64,000 nucleotides of DNA, taken from the NCBI RefSeq assembly GCF_000018425.1, contig NC_010424.1:682001-746000 (forward strand). The letters run 5' to 3'. The stretch is from Candidatus Desulforudis audaxviator MP104C. GTDB lineage: Bacteria; Bacillota; Desulfotomaculia; Desulfotomaculales; Desulforudaceae. Shown here piece after piece: positions 37,446 through 46,483 of the stretch (position 1 is its first letter; every line of letters starts with the position of its first letter). Under the pieces are notes generated by a model. That model was given only the letters and a program-made list of their open reading frames with translations. It made no database searches and was not told the origin of the DNA. The position numbers were made by a program, and so were the translations under genes.

Positions 37446-38078
37446 TCACCCTCGCAGCGCATTTGTCCACCCCCGGGAAGCTCCATCCTTTTCTTTAATG
37501 AAGTTTTCCCCCTCCGAAGCGGCGGCAAACAAGACCGACAACAGCAACAAGACAGTCACCGTCCCTACAATAATTCCAGCAGCGAAAAGCCTGATGTTAG
37601 CGCTAGTCATGCTGACGCCAAGAAGCAGAATAACAAAAGCAAAGAACGGGTTTAAGAAAGGTGTCGGTAAAATAATTAACATGGACATTATGATGACGAC
37701 AAGACAGGCTGCTTTCACTGCTGTTTCGCTCATCTGTGGCCCGTTTCTGCTACTTTGCCTTTCAAGCCGTTGGATGAGGGGTATCCCCCTGCTCGTTAGC
37801 TTCTCTACTACTTGGGCTGGCAGGCGCTTGCTTCGCAAAAATTCAGGACACCAGGGCACGCCTACACCAAGCAGGCGCTGGAAAGACCACACAAGCAGTA
37901 GGATAGCAACAGGTGAACCCATGCCCGGCGGCAACGGTACCAGCAACGGCAAAGCCAATAGGGCCAGTAGAAAACCCGCTCCCTGTTTGCCCATCGTGTC
38001 CAGCAACTGCCCCAGCGTCACCCCGTCACTAGAGTGCCGGGAAAAAACATCGGCAATTTTTTGTGAAAGCTTATGCAT
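37446..38078 (-). CDS. ExoD family membrane protein
   Basis: A 210-residue protein with several hydrophobic segments: KQGAGFLLALLALPLLVPLPPGMG, then a cytosolic linker, then three closely spaced helices (about 120-190). ExoD-type proteins are linked to exopolysaccharide synthesis but the mechanism is unknown. It is followed on the same strand by queA after about 200 bases. Confidence 0.8.
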   Translation of the reverse strand: MHKLSQKIADVFSRHSSDGVTLGQLLDTMGKQGAGFLLALLALPLLVPLPPGMGSPVAILLLVWSFQRLLGVGVPWCPEFLRSKRLPAQVVEKLTSRGIPLIQRLERQSSRNGPQMSETAVKAACLVVIIMSMLIILPTPFLNPFFAFVILLLGVSMTSANIRLFAAGIIVGTVTVLLLLSVLFAAASEGENFIKEKDGASRGWTNALRG

Positions 38079-38084
38079 GTAGGT

Positions 38085-38290
38085 CTACCTTCCGTTCGTG
38101 TGAACGTGGTCGTGATTAGACACGACAATACCTGCCGCACCGATTTCCACCGCCATTTCCGCCTCCCGGGCAGTCATCATCCCTTTAAGGATGAAAGGCA
38201 GTTCCGTCATTTTCTCCGGCAACCCGTCCATTTCCTTTCCCCCGGACGGGAAAGGTAAAGGCATCGTTAGTCACTGCAATTGAATAACTC
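38085..38290 (-). pseudogene. Fragment of an FMN-dependent alpha-hydroxy-acid dehydrogenase
   Basis: On the minus strand the frame reads PEKMTELPFILKGMMTAREA, then EMAVEIGAAGIVVSNHDHVH, then stops. The family motif is KGI.TAEDA..AVEAGADGIVVSNHGGR. Only about 60 residues from the middle of the barrel remain; the active-site His-Gly-Gly-Arg has become HDH and both ends are gone. Confidence 0.8.
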
Positions 38291-38506
38291 ATCCGGATCG
38301 ACTGCAGCGCGTGCTTATAAAGAACTCGGCTGGCTGGCCGGCGTCGAGGTCACCCCACACAGATTGCATCACACCTTCTGCAAGATGCTGGTAGATGCGG
38401 GAGAGAGCCTGGACAGGGTGGCGGTACTGGCCGGGCACGCAAACCTGAACACCACGGCCCGGCATACCTGGCCGGGGGTGAAGGATCTGGAAAGGGCCGT
38501 GGACCA
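38283..38506 (+). pseudogene. Inactive tyrosine-recombinase C-terminal fragment
   Basis: About 70 codons matching phage-integrase/Xer ends: VTPHRLHHTFCKMLVDAGES, then LDRVAVLAGHANLNTTARHT and DLERAV. The usual HxLRHTF arginine is His (HRLHHTF), and the nucleophile Tyr of TTARYT is His, so two catalytic residues are lost besides the missing N-terminal half. A frame change at about 38500 joins it to the next fragment. Confidence 0.75.
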
Positions 38507-38730
38507 CCAACGGCGGCTTCCTCCGCAAGGGCGACTGGGTGGAGGCGGAGAAGGCCGGGAAGGTGTACTGCGGCTGGGTCTGCGGCCTGCCCACGGAGAC
38601 CAGGAAGCTGGTGGGCGTAGCCGACGCTGACGGAAAGCGCATCGACCAGTTCAGCCCGAAGAAGGTCAGTTTGTTGGCGACTCAGTCATCGGAATCCGGT
38701 GATTCCATGCCGCCCGCCGGTGTGGTATGA
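38504..38730 (+). pseudogene. C-terminal fragment resembling RRXRR/IscB-type HNH nucleases
   Basis: The frame reads TTNGGFLRKGDWVEAEKAGK, then VYCGWVCGLPTETRKLVGVA and DADGKRIDQFSPKKVSLL. This resembles the post-HNH end of RRXRR/IscB-like transposon nucleases (GDxVEAxKAGKxYRGWVSG...KRxGQF...KVxLL). Assignment is from memory of the family, without a search. The catalytic RuvC-like and HNH parts are absent. Confidence 0.5.
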
Positions 38731-38766
38731 TGGGATTGGGCACGGTGCTGATAGCCATTAGTCTCC

Positions 38767-39591
38767 CTAACCACTCTTTTCCAACGTAATACCGCGCTTC
38801 CCGAGATAAGTCTCCAGGGCCTCCTCGTCGGGGAAATGCTTTTCGACCAGAGCCAGGTGCTCCTCCAGGAGCTTCTTGCTGTGGCCGGTGGCCCGGAGCA
38901 TAGCCGAAAACGGTACCCGGTAGTAGCGCAGGAGTAGCACCTGGTCGAAGAGCTTCAGGTAGTTGTCCACTGCCTCCGGCGTGTGGTAGATCCTCCAGGC
39001 GATCTCCTGGGTGGTCAGCCCGGAGAGGGCCATTTTCACCACGATGGTCTTGTGGGTCAGGGTCCGGCCCATGTCCAGTACCGTTCCCGCTGTGGGCAGG
39101 AGGACGCCGAAGCGTTCCTGGTAGGCCTCCAGGAGTTCCCGGATGAGGGCAGGCGGGATGCCCAGGATCCACTCCAAGTCGATGCTGGTCAGCACCCCGT
39201 CCTGGCGCCAGGCCTCGGTGGTAAGCCTCTCGATCTGGCGCACTTTGAGCCGCTTCAGCTCGGTCCGGCTGTCCAGGGAGGACTCCTGCTCCTCCAGGGT
39301 CAGCAGGGTCAGCACCACCGGCTGAAAGAGCCTGGGGTCGGTGCGCCGGTCCTTCCGGGTGTCCAGAGCCAGCCAGACCAACTGCCCAGGCTTAAGGTCC
39401 TCCAAACGGGGGCAGCACCGGGTGTAGGTCCTGGCCACGAGCTCCACCATCCCCTGGGCCTGGGCGGGCCGGAGTCCCCACTCCTCAACCACCATTTGAC
39501 CGATGGTGAAAAGAAGGAGTTGAAATATGTAATCACAAAGCAAATAAGTCAACTCAAGAAGGACTTGGGAGTATCTAGAGTGAGTGGGCAC
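38767..39591 (-). CDS. DUF1670 family protein (mobile-element associated)
   Basis: A 274-residue frame. The second half is typical of DUF1670: ILGIPPALIRELLEAYQ, VLLPTAGTVLDMGRTLTHK, GLTTQEIAWRIYHTPEAVDNYLKLFD (quoted in parts) with HTH-like character. The first 45 residues fit less well and may be displaced. It lies beside a broken transposase on the same strand and among other fragments, so it may itself be a remnant. Function unknown. Confidence 0.6.
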   Translation of the reverse strand: MPTHSRYSQVLLELTYLLCDYIFQLLLFTIGQMVVEEWGLRPAQAQGMVELVARTYTRCCPRLEDLKPGQLVWLALDTRKDRRTDPRLFQPVVLTLLTLEEQESSLDSRTELKRLKVRQIERLTTEAWRQDGVLTSIDLEWILGIPPALIRELLEAYQERFGVLLPTAGTVLDMGRTLTHKTIVVKMALSGLTTQEIAWRIYHTPEAVDNYLKLFDQVLLLRYYRVPFSAMLRATGHSKKLLEEHLALVEKHFPDEEALETYLGKRGITLEKSG

Positions 39592-39609
39592 GTTGGTATA
39601 TTCGGCCAG

Positions 39610-40389
39610 TCAGGAGCAATGCTTGATAATTTCTATGCACCATAGTTGTCTAACATAGACTCTCGGAAATGCTTTTGGGGGTAGATGGCAGGGATAGGAA
39701 TAGGTGTCAGGTTTGGGGTGGGCTAGGAGATTGCGGGGTGGTAAGTAAAGGGAGCCGTGGCAGTTAGCTCCTGGGAGCCTGGCCTGTTGGGGCGGGTGCT
39801 CTGGCGCAGAGAGAAGCCACCCGGCCTCTTGTCTGAGAAGAAGCTTTAGTTGGGAAGCGTGGTTGTGGTCGGCCATCAGGCCGCAGTGAAACGTAGCACC
39901 TCCTCGAAAGCAAAGGAGCACCCCGGGGTGCTTGGGTCGGAGCTTTTGTCCCGCCCCGGGATTGCGGGGTCGTTGTCGCCGGCGGCGTACCACGGGCCGG
40001 GCCCGGCCGTCACCCAGCCACAGGCGGTTGAAAAAGTCGTAGAAAGTGCCCACCCCGGGGGTGGCCGGCGAATGAGGATCGAATTCGCACAAAAGCCTGA
40101 GCAGGGGGTCGATTCTCAGACGGCGCACCAGCCGGGTGACACCGGGTATACGCAGGTGCGTCATGGCCACCGGGGCGCGTACGAGCTTGAGCGGATCCCA
40201 AGCCGGGGCGCCGTTGGGGGCGTAGAGCGGGGTCAGGATTGCCCGGGCGGGGTCGAGGTTAAAAAGCCACAGTTTGGCGATCAAAGGTGTGTACGCGGCG
40301 ACCCAATCGGGGTTATTCTCCAGGAAGAGAAACAGTTCATTTTTGACGAACGACTGGTAATGGGTGTGAGTTTGGCTCTGACGCAACAT
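39610..40389 (-). pseudogene. Truncated DDE-type transposase
   Basis: The N-terminal half looks like an IS4/IS5-type transposase: AAYTPLIAKLWLFNLDPARA, DPLKLVRAPVAMTHLRIPGV and VGTFYDFFNRLWLGD. It starts with AGGTGCTCCCGAA before the ATG. After about residue 130 the frame becomes Arg/Pro/His-rich low-quality sequence and no catalytic Asp-Asp-Glu set follows, so it is frameshifted and truncated. Confidence 0.65.
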
Positions 40390-40571
40390 TTCGGGAGCAC
40401 CTCCAGTAATGGTAAGAAGTGGTCACTTACCTTGATTCTGAGGGTGTTTTCCGAAAGTCAAGCTTAAAATAGCAGCATATGCATTAATTCCAGCAGATTG
40501 GCAAACACAAACTTGCGCAGGCTTGCGCGCTCACATGATTAATGGGCGATCCGAAAATGGGATGGAAAAGC

Positions 40572-40617
40572 GAAACCCCAGAGTATAAAGCTCCGGGAGC
40601 GCTAAGGGGAGAGTTTC
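40572..40617 (+). ncRNA. Candidate structured RNA leader ahead of the signalling island
   Basis: GAAACCCC (40572-40579) can pair with GGGG-AGA-GTTTC (40606-40617) around an inner hairpin GCTC-CGG-GAGC (40590-40600). It lies in the 416-base gap 40390-40805, which holds no gene. It matches no riboswitch class I recognise. It could be part of a mobile-element remnant instead. A TTGACA at 40745-40750 has no good -10 partner. Confidence 0.25.
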
Positions 40618-40805
40618 CGAGAGGCCATTTTGATATTATTGGGGTCGGAAGATACTATCGACTGAAAATACCAAGGAATGGAAAGGGGCCCTTTCTAATG
40701 GGTCCACATTAAGCACTCATATCGGAGTTATCGGATCCGAGGCTTTGACAAGGGCAAAAACCATGACCCGGTCTTCCTGGTAAGGTATGGTTTGGAGGGA
40801 CTGTT

Positions 40806-41174
40806 ATGTGCGGACTCATCGAGAAGCAGATCGAGCGCTATGAAACTTTGCTGAGGGAGATGTGGACTGCGTCGGCGAAGTACCTTGGGACGTTTTCTGT
40901 GAACCTTTTGGTGGAAAGGGTAGTGTGGGAGCTTTCCTTGGAGTATAAGGAAATAGAGTTGCTGCAGTACGGCCAGGATGGGATAACGTGCTCAAGGATA
41001 GCTGCCGGTTTGAAGAAAAACCCGGACTTGCCGGTCGATGATATGTTCGTGAAGTTTATCACCAGGTATGTGGGAATTCTGGCCAAGCTCATCGGTCATG
41101 AAAAAACGGAAATAATCAAGAGGAGGCTGAACGAAGAATTCGGCTGGATTCCTTTTGACTCCAAGGGGGAATGA
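40806..41174 (+). CDS. Hypothetical protein preceding the KaiC-like gene
   Basis: A 122-residue, mostly helical, charged protein. RYVGILAKLIGHEKTEIIKRR near the C terminus looks like a long amphipathic helix. GGAGGGA seven bases upstream gives a firm ATG start. Four bases separate it from the KaiC-like gene, so it is probably a partner of that ATPase. No family assigned with confidence. Confidence 0.7.
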   Translation: MCGLIEKQIERYETLLREMWTASAKYLGTFSVNLLVERVVWELSLEYKEIELLQYGQDGITCSRIAAGLKKNPDLPVDDMFVKFITRYVGILAKLIGHEKTEIIKRRLNEEFGWIPFDSKGE

Positions 41175-41177
41175 GAA

Positions 41178-42581
41178 ATGGATAAATTGCGAACGGGCAT
41201 AAAGAATCTTGATCATATTCTTGACGGCGGCATACCTGTATATTCACTGAACGTCGTTTCCGGCTCGCCGGGTAGCGGAAAGACGATATTTGTCCAAAAC
41301 ATTATATTTAATACCGCGAGGAATGGTCTCAAAAGTCTGTACCTGACCACTATATCAGAATCACAATTCAAGATGGTAAGACACCTGCAGGAGTTTGAGT
41401 TTTTCTCGGACGATTTCCTGGGGGACAAGGTTGTTTACGAGGATTTGGGAGCTGTTCTGCGCAAACAGGGTGCGGACAAAGGGCTGGAGTACCTGACTCA
41501 AATGATCAAGAAACATCTGCCGGACATAGTTGTAATCGATAGTTTCAAGGCCATAAGAGACTTCTTCCCGGACGAAAAGGCTTTTAAGGCTTTTGTTTTC
41601 GACCTGGCTGCCGCTCTATCGATATGGGAGGTCACTGTATTTCTCGTCGGCGAGTACAAAGAACAAGAACTGACGCTCTTGGGTGAATTTGCCGTTGCCG
41701 ATGGGATTTTTCACCTTTACGGGCAGGAAGAAAAGCGGTTTCAAAAAAGGTATTTGCGTATTCTGAAGATGAGAGGGGCTAATTTTGAGCAGGGGGAACA
41801 CCTGTTTCAAATTAGTCATGCGGGAATAGAAGTGTACCCGAGGATGAGGCCGGAGGGTAAAGAACTCCAGTATGAGGCCAGGCCGGGGAGAAAGGGATTC
41901 GGGATCACGGGCTTGGACGAAATGTTGTGTGGTGGGTTAACAGAAGGGACTATCACGCTCATTTCCGGTGGTACAGGTACAGGCAAAACCGCGCTTGCCC
42001 TTAAGTTCTTACTGGATGGGGCGGAAAAAGGCGAAAAAGGACTGTTCCTTTCTTTTGAACAGCCTGTGAATCAACTTCAGGATACTGCCCGTCGTCTGGG
42101 ATGGGAAATAGATAGATATCTGGCAGAGGGTCGACTCGATATCAAATTCATTTCTCCCATAGAACTGGACGTAGATAAGCACGCTTTTGAAATACTGGAC
42201 ATGGTCAGGGAAAAGAAGGTGGACAGGTTTGTCATCGACAGCATCTCTTCTTTTGAAAGTAGCGTTTCTGATATCCAAAAGTATAAAGATTATCTCTGGG
42301 CGATAGGACAGCAACTTAAAAGGCGGCATATCACTACTATATTCACGGTACTCAACGAAGACCTCTTTTCGCCAATGGTAGTAACCAAAGCTCAGATTTC
42401 CTTAATGGCCGATAATATAATCATTCTGCGGTACGTGGAAGACTATTCAAGCATCAAAAAAGTTCTTGGAATCCTTAAAGCCCGTGGAAGCGACCACAAC
42501 AAGGCCCTGAGGGAGTATGAGATTACCCCGAACGGAATAAATATTCTTGGCAAATTAAATAGAGCAGACATGTTGAGATGA
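41178..42581 (+). CDS. KaiC-like double RecA-domain ATPase
   Basis: A 467-residue protein with two RecA folds as in KaiC/RadA-like signalling ATPases. Domain 1: Walker A GSPGSGKT (29-36), Walker B IVVIDS. Domain 2: Walker A GGTGTGKT (264-271), SFEQ glutamate (about 294), Walker B FVIDSISS. The paired catalytic glutamates expected after strand 2 in domain 1 are not evident (LTTISESQ). The DSISS stretch holds Ser candidates for phosphorylation. Not the clock protein itself, as no kaiA/kaiB is present. Neighbouring GGDEF and stressosome genes suggest a signalling role. Confidence 0.88.
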   Translation: MDKLRTGIKNLDHILDGGIPVYSLNVVSGSPGSGKTIFVQNIIFNTARNGLKSLYLTTISESQFKMVRHLQEFEFFSDDFLGDKVVYEDLGAVLRKQGADKGLEYLTQMIKKHLPDIVVIDSFKAIRDFFPDEKAFKAFVFDLAAALSIWEVTVFLVGEYKEQELTLLGEFAVADGIFHLYGQEEKRFQKRYLRILKMRGANFEQGEHLFQISHAGIEVYPRMRPEGKELQYEARPGRKGFGITGLDEMLCGGLTEGTITLISGGTGTGKTALALKFLLDGAEKGEKGLFLSFEQPVNQLQDTARRLGWEIDRYLAEGRLDIKFISPIELDVDKHAFEILDMVREKKVDRFVIDSISSFESSVSDIQKYKDYLWAIGQQLKRRHITTIFTVLNEDLFSPMVVTKAQISLMADNIIILRYVEDYSSIKKVLGILKARGSDHNKALREYEITPNGINILGKLNRADMLR

Positions 42582-42591
42582 GGTGCACTAG

Positions 42592-44007
42592 ATGCCGGCA
42601 AACCTTTTCCTTAGCATTTCGGTAAAATACTGGCAGGATTTTCAGGATACGCTGGCCAAGGTCATGGACGCAAACATTTACATCTTTGATGCAAATGGTG
42701 GCTCTTTTTCCCGCTTCAGCCGGCCCGTCGAATTATGCCAGGAGGTAAATAAAGGAGGAAAGATCAGCAACGAAAAATGCATCCGTTTTTATAAGTCCGC
42801 CCTCGGTTCGTTAGAAGATAAGGACATGCTTACCTGTCCTTACGGGATTAGACTTTATGCCTACTGCCTGGGCAACTACGCCCAAAGGACAGGGTTCCTT
42901 GTTATTACTCCTACCAGGAACAAAAACCAGGTGGAAGGTGAGGAAAAAAATACTTTTGTCACCAAAGCGAATAGTATTTATCACACGATTAATGAAGTCC
43001 TTAAGGCCATCCTGGAAAAAAATCTGTTGGGATTACGGAGGCTTGAACTGAACAGTATCTACGAAATCAGCCGCCTGATGACTTCGATCGTCGAACTGGA
43101 CAAGGTCCTGGACCTCATAACGAATTCGCTGATCATAATTTACAAGGTCGAGCTGGGTTTTGTCGGCCTTCGCGAGGGTGATAAAATCAGGGTGGCGCAG
43201 GCTAAAGGTGAATACGGCCACCTGTTGATTGGGAAGGAATGGCCGATGGTCCAGCCGTTGATTGAGCAGGTTTTTTCAAAAGTTGAGCCGTCATCTCTGA
43301 GTCTTGAGGAATTAATGACGCTACCGGGTCTCACCGGTTTAGAGGTTGCTCCCGGGAATGAAATCTTGGTTTATCCCCTCTGGACTGCTTTGGGTGCCGT
43401 CGGGCTGTTAGGTATAGTGGCCCCTGTTTCCCTGGATGACAACGGTAGCAAAAACCTGCAGATATATGCGAACTTCGTCGCGGTAGCCCTGGCTAACGCG
43501 AAGCTTATACACCGCCTGGAAAGAGAAGCCGAAACCGACTTCTTGACCGGTTTCTTTAATAAGCGTGCCCTGCGAAACTTGCTGATCGTCGAACTTGAGA
43601 GGACAACAAGGTACGGTACCCCCCTCTCGGTCATTTTCCTGGATATAGATGACTTCAAGACTTACAATGATACCTTTGGCCACGTGGCCGGCGATGTGGT
43701 GCTGCAGAAGACGGCAGAGATAATAAGAAACTCTATCAGGCTCGTGGATATTGCGGGCCGTTACGGGGGCGAGGAATTTGTAATCATTCTTCCAGGGACA
43801 AAAGAGGAAGGTGCTGTAGCAGTGGCGGAAAGAATACAGAAATCGATAGAGGCTTTTCCTTTCCCTCGCCGCCAGGTTACCACAAGCCTGGGAATAGCCT
43901 TAGCGAAAAACAACGATTCTGTTGATTCCTTGCTTGAAAGGGCGGATCAGGCCTGTTATCAGGCGAAGAGACAAGGAAAAAACCGCTTTTATTTGAACCT
44001 ATCGTAA
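42592..44007 (+). CDS. PocR-like/GAF diguanylate cyclase
   Basis: A 471-residue protein. The N terminus (about 5-110) has a PocR-like pattern (YWQDFQDTLAKVMDANIYIFD with cysteines in VELCQEV, NEKCIRF, LTCPYG, YAYC), then a GAF domain (about 150-310). The GGDEF domain has RYGGEEFVIIL. An RLVD inhibitory site precedes GGEEF by five residues, so product feedback is expected. It should make cyclic di-GMP. Eleven bases separate it from the KaiC-like gene. Confidence 0.9.
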   Translation: MPANLFLSISVKYWQDFQDTLAKVMDANIYIFDANGGSFSRFSRPVELCQEVNKGGKISNEKCIRFYKSALGSLEDKDMLTCPYGIRLYAYCLGNYAQRTGFLVITPTRNKNQVEGEEKNTFVTKANSIYHTINEVLKAILEKNLLGLRRLELNSIYEISRLMTSIVELDKVLDLITNSLIIIYKVELGFVGLREGDKIRVAQAKGEYGHLLIGKEWPMVQPLIEQVFSKVEPSSLSLEELMTLPGLTGLEVAPGNEILVYPLWTALGAVGLLGIVAPVSLDDNGSKNLQIYANFVAVALANAKLIHRLEREAETDFLTGFFNKRALRNLLIVELERTTRYGTPLSVIFLDIDDFKTYNDTFGHVAGDVVLQKTAEIIRNSIRLVDIAGRYGGEEFVIILPGTKEEGAVAVAERIQKSIEAFPFPRRQVTTSLGIALAKNNDSVDSLLERADQACYQAKRQGKNRFYLNLS

Positions 44008-44032
44008 CGGTATCCCCTTCAATTGCTTTAAA

Positions 44033-45301
44033 ATGGGCCCGGCTCAAGAACGTTGTAATGCTTCTCAGATTGAAGTGGCAAAGGCGCCATTGACGCGATC
44101 ACGAATGAGAGGAGTGTTGGCATTGTATGGCACATCTAAAGGCGCAGAGTTCGGCGAAGATGAAGATCGCTTCTTGAGCGTCCTTCGTACAAGCCTTGCC
44201 CTGGCCATGGACCGGGGTCTGGAGGAAAACGCGGCGATGCTCAAGAAGCTTATTGAGGTCGGGCAGCTGATATCTTCCAGTTTAGAAATGGACGTGATCA
44301 TTGAATATACGTTGCAAAGCCTGAAGGAAGTCGTAGGTGCGAAGTGGTGTGTGCTGGGGCTGCGTGACGAAGAAACAGGAGAAATGGTGTTGAAGGTGAG
44401 CCTGGGACTCAGCAAGGAATTGCAAGGAAAGGCTGAGCGAGTGCCAGCAGAGGGTACGATCTTGGGTGAGGTGCTGAAAACGGCGCAGCCGTTGATCGTG
44501 GAAGATTTGGCAAAGTATGATCGTTCTTTGCACCTACCATATTTTAGCAAGGATATACGTTCGGTTGCCGTGGTTCCCGTACAGGCCAGGGGAAAGACAC
44601 TGGGTACGCTGATAGTATACATGCCTTTCCCTCACCGCTGGGAAGAAAATGAGGTCGGTTACCTGTCGATCATAGCCAGTCAGGTGGGCCTGGCGATAGA
44701 GAACGCACAGCTTTACGAATCGTTACAGGAATATTACATGAGCGTTGTAAAGGCGCTGGCCGCAGCGTTAGAAGCAAAAGATAAGTACACGCAGGGCCAT
44801 TCGTTGCGGGTAGCGCGGTGGGCGAAGGCTGTGGCTGGAGAAATGGGGCTTTCTGACAAAGAACAGGAAATGGTTTATATAGGAGGGCTTTTACATGATA
44901 TAGGAAAGGTTGGGGTAAGGGAGGATATACTGCTCAAGACAAGCGGGCTTACACCGGCAGAACAAAAAGTAATACGGTCTCATCCGGGCGTGGGAGCAAA
45001 GATCCTGGAACCGGCAAATCTTCCCAAAAAAGTAGTTGAAGCGGTTCTTTACCACCACGAAGACTATGGTGGCGGTGGTTATCCGGAAGGCATCGCTGGT
45101 GAAAAGATACCCCTTCTGGCCCGGATCATCAGGGTGGTGGACTCTTATGACGCCATGAAGTCGGACAGGCCTTATCGCAGGGCGTTTTCCCCAAAGTGGG
45201 TAATAGAGGAACTAAGGCGTTGTTCCGGGAAGCAGTTTGACCCGGCAGTGGTAGAAGCAATGAAAAAGGTTTTAGAGCGAGATGAATCGACCCGCACCTA
45301 A
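44033..45301 (+). CDS. GAF/HD-GYP phosphodiesterase, N-terminally truncated
   Basis: A 422-residue protein. The first 60 residues look like the last third of a GAF domain (MRGVLALYGTSKGAEFGEDE). A complete GAF follows (about 75-225), then intact HD-GYP: LLHDIGKVGVRED, HPGVGAKI, YHHEDYGGGGYPEGIAG. The ATG at 44033 has no visible ribosome site, so the real start may be internal (MRGVLAL at 44105) or the 5' end was lost next to the GGDEF gene. Close relative of the gene at 31878. Confidence 0.85.
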   Translation: MGPAQERCNASQIEVAKAPLTRSRMRGVLALYGTSKGAEFGEDEDRFLSVLRTSLALAMDRGLEENAAMLKKLIEVGQLISSSLEMDVIIEYTLQSLKEVVGAKWCVLGLRDEETGEMVLKVSLGLSKELQGKAERVPAEGTILGEVLKTAQPLIVEDLAKYDRSLHLPYFSKDIRSVAVVPVQARGKTLGTLIVYMPFPHRWEENEVGYLSIIASQVGLAIENAQLYESLQEYYMSVVKALAAALEAKDKYTQGHSLRVARWAKAVAGEMGLSDKEQEMVYIGGLLHDIGKVGVREDILLKTSGLTPAEQKVIRSHPGVGAKILEPANLPKKVVEAVLYHHEDYGGGGYPEGIAGEKIPLLARIIRVVDSYDAMKSDRPYRRAFSPKWVIEELRRCSGKQFDPAVVEAMKKVLERDESTRT

Positions 45302-45372
45302 AGATCCGCAAAGACGGTCGATTATGTTTTTTATACGCACGTACTTTTATTAATTGAAAGGAGCATGTCAAA

Positions 45373-46131
45373 GTGGATAACAACCTGGTAGAAATGCTTG
45401 TTGAGGAGCTGGAGGCTGGTAGTAAGAACGAAGAGAAACTATGGCGCGAACTTTTGCTGGAAGTTGTTTCGGGCGCCACCGGAAATAATTTGCGTGAGGC
45501 GATACGGGAACCCTTGTTTGGGTTGCTTCAAGAACTGGGAGAAACGGCGCTGGGGGCAAAGCTAAAGCTAGTCATCGAGCGTGTTCCAACTTTTCCAACA
45601 GCTGAACTTTTGCTGCTGGTTATGGAACTCTGGGGTGAAAGGCACCGAGAGAGGGACCAGATTCAGCGCGAGCTTGAGCGCATGCTTTCGGAGCTGGCAA
45701 CGCCGATAATCCGCATTTGGAGGGAGATACTGCTGCTACCACTGATTGGCGGCCTGGATAGTGACCGGGCGCAGGGTATGGCAGAAAGGCTTTTGGATCG
45801 CGTCAGTGCCACGCGGGCCAGAGTGGTAGTTGTGGACGTCACCGGTGTCCCCACGATTGATACGGTAGCGGGTGGTTTTCTCATCGAAACGTTTAGCGCA
45901 GTGAAGCTGCTGGGAACGGAGGTTATCCTAACCGGCCTTAAGCCCGAAATCGCCCACACCCTGGTTAAGCTGGGGATCGATTTCCGCATGGTGGCGATAG
46001 CGCGTGACCTTGAAGATGCTCTGCGCCAGGCTATAGCCATGATCGAGGAAGACAGGAGCCGGCAGAGAAAAATCGTATGGGCGCGGGGCAGTAATTTTCC
46101 GGGTGAAGGTGGAGAACACGATGGCATTTAG
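45373..46131 (+). CDS. rsbR: RsbR-type stressosome sensor/co-antagonist
   Basis: A 252-residue stressosome scaffold protein. The N-terminal helical sensor half (non-heme-globin-like in RsbRA) is followed by a STAS domain with VVVVDVTGVPTIDTVAGGFL and ILTGLKPEIAHTLVKLG. Both threonines that RsbT phosphorylates in Bacillus RsbRA have counterparts here (DVTGVP and AHT). GTG start after AAAGGAG. First gene of rsbR-S-T-X. Confidence 0.9.
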   Translation: MDNNLVEMLVEELEAGSKNEEKLWRELLLEVVSGATGNNLREAIREPLFGLLQELGETALGAKLKLVIERVPTFPTAELLLLVMELWGERHRERDQIQRELERMLSELATPIIRIWREILLLPLIGGLDSDRAQGMAERLLDRVSATRARVVVVDVTGVPTIDTVAGGFLIETFSAVKLLGTEVILTGLKPEIAHTLVKLGIDFRMVAIARDLEDALRQAIAMIEEDRSRQRKIVWARGSNFPGEGGEHDGI

Positions 46132-46483
46132 AGAAAAGGTGGTCCCAACCATAAGGATTGGGGATTCTTTGTTGGTGCCCATCCAGATAGACCTGGACGA
46201 TAAGACTGTGGAGCAGCTGCAAGCACAGCTTTTGGCGGAAATTCAGGAGCACCGGGTACGGGCGGTTATTCTGGACGTACGGATGGTGGAGGTAATCGAC
46301 AGCTATATATCCTATACTCTTACGGAGACTGCCGCCATGGCCCGCCTGATGGGTTGCCGCACGGTGATCTGCGGTATTCAGCCTCCTGTGGCCCTGACCC
46401 TGGCACAAATGGGGATAGAAATGCAAGGTTTTTTGGTTGCCCGTGACCTCGAGCACGCTATCGGTATGGTATATTCGCCCTGA
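46121..46483 (+). CDS. rsbS: RsbS, stressosome antagonist (STAS)
   Basis: A 120-residue single STAS domain. The phosphorylatable Ser lies in EVIDSYISYTL, matching Ser59 of Bacillus RsbS, and GIQPPVALTLAQMGI follows. With RsbR it forms the stressosome core that captures RsbT. It overlaps the rsbR end by 11 bases, with GAAGGTGGAG upstream of the ATG. Confidence 0.92.
   Translation: MAFREKVVPTIRIGDSLLVPIQIDLDDKTVEQLQAQLLAEIQEHRVRAVILDVRMVEVIDSYISYTLTETAAMARLMGCRTVICGIQPPVALTLAQMGIEMQGFLVARDLEHAIGMVYSP

Noticed and set aside
41178-42581. Circadian clock locus
   Set aside because: KaiC-like ATPase is present but no kaiA, kaiB, sasA or rpaA homologue is nearby; KaiC-like proteins without clocks are common.
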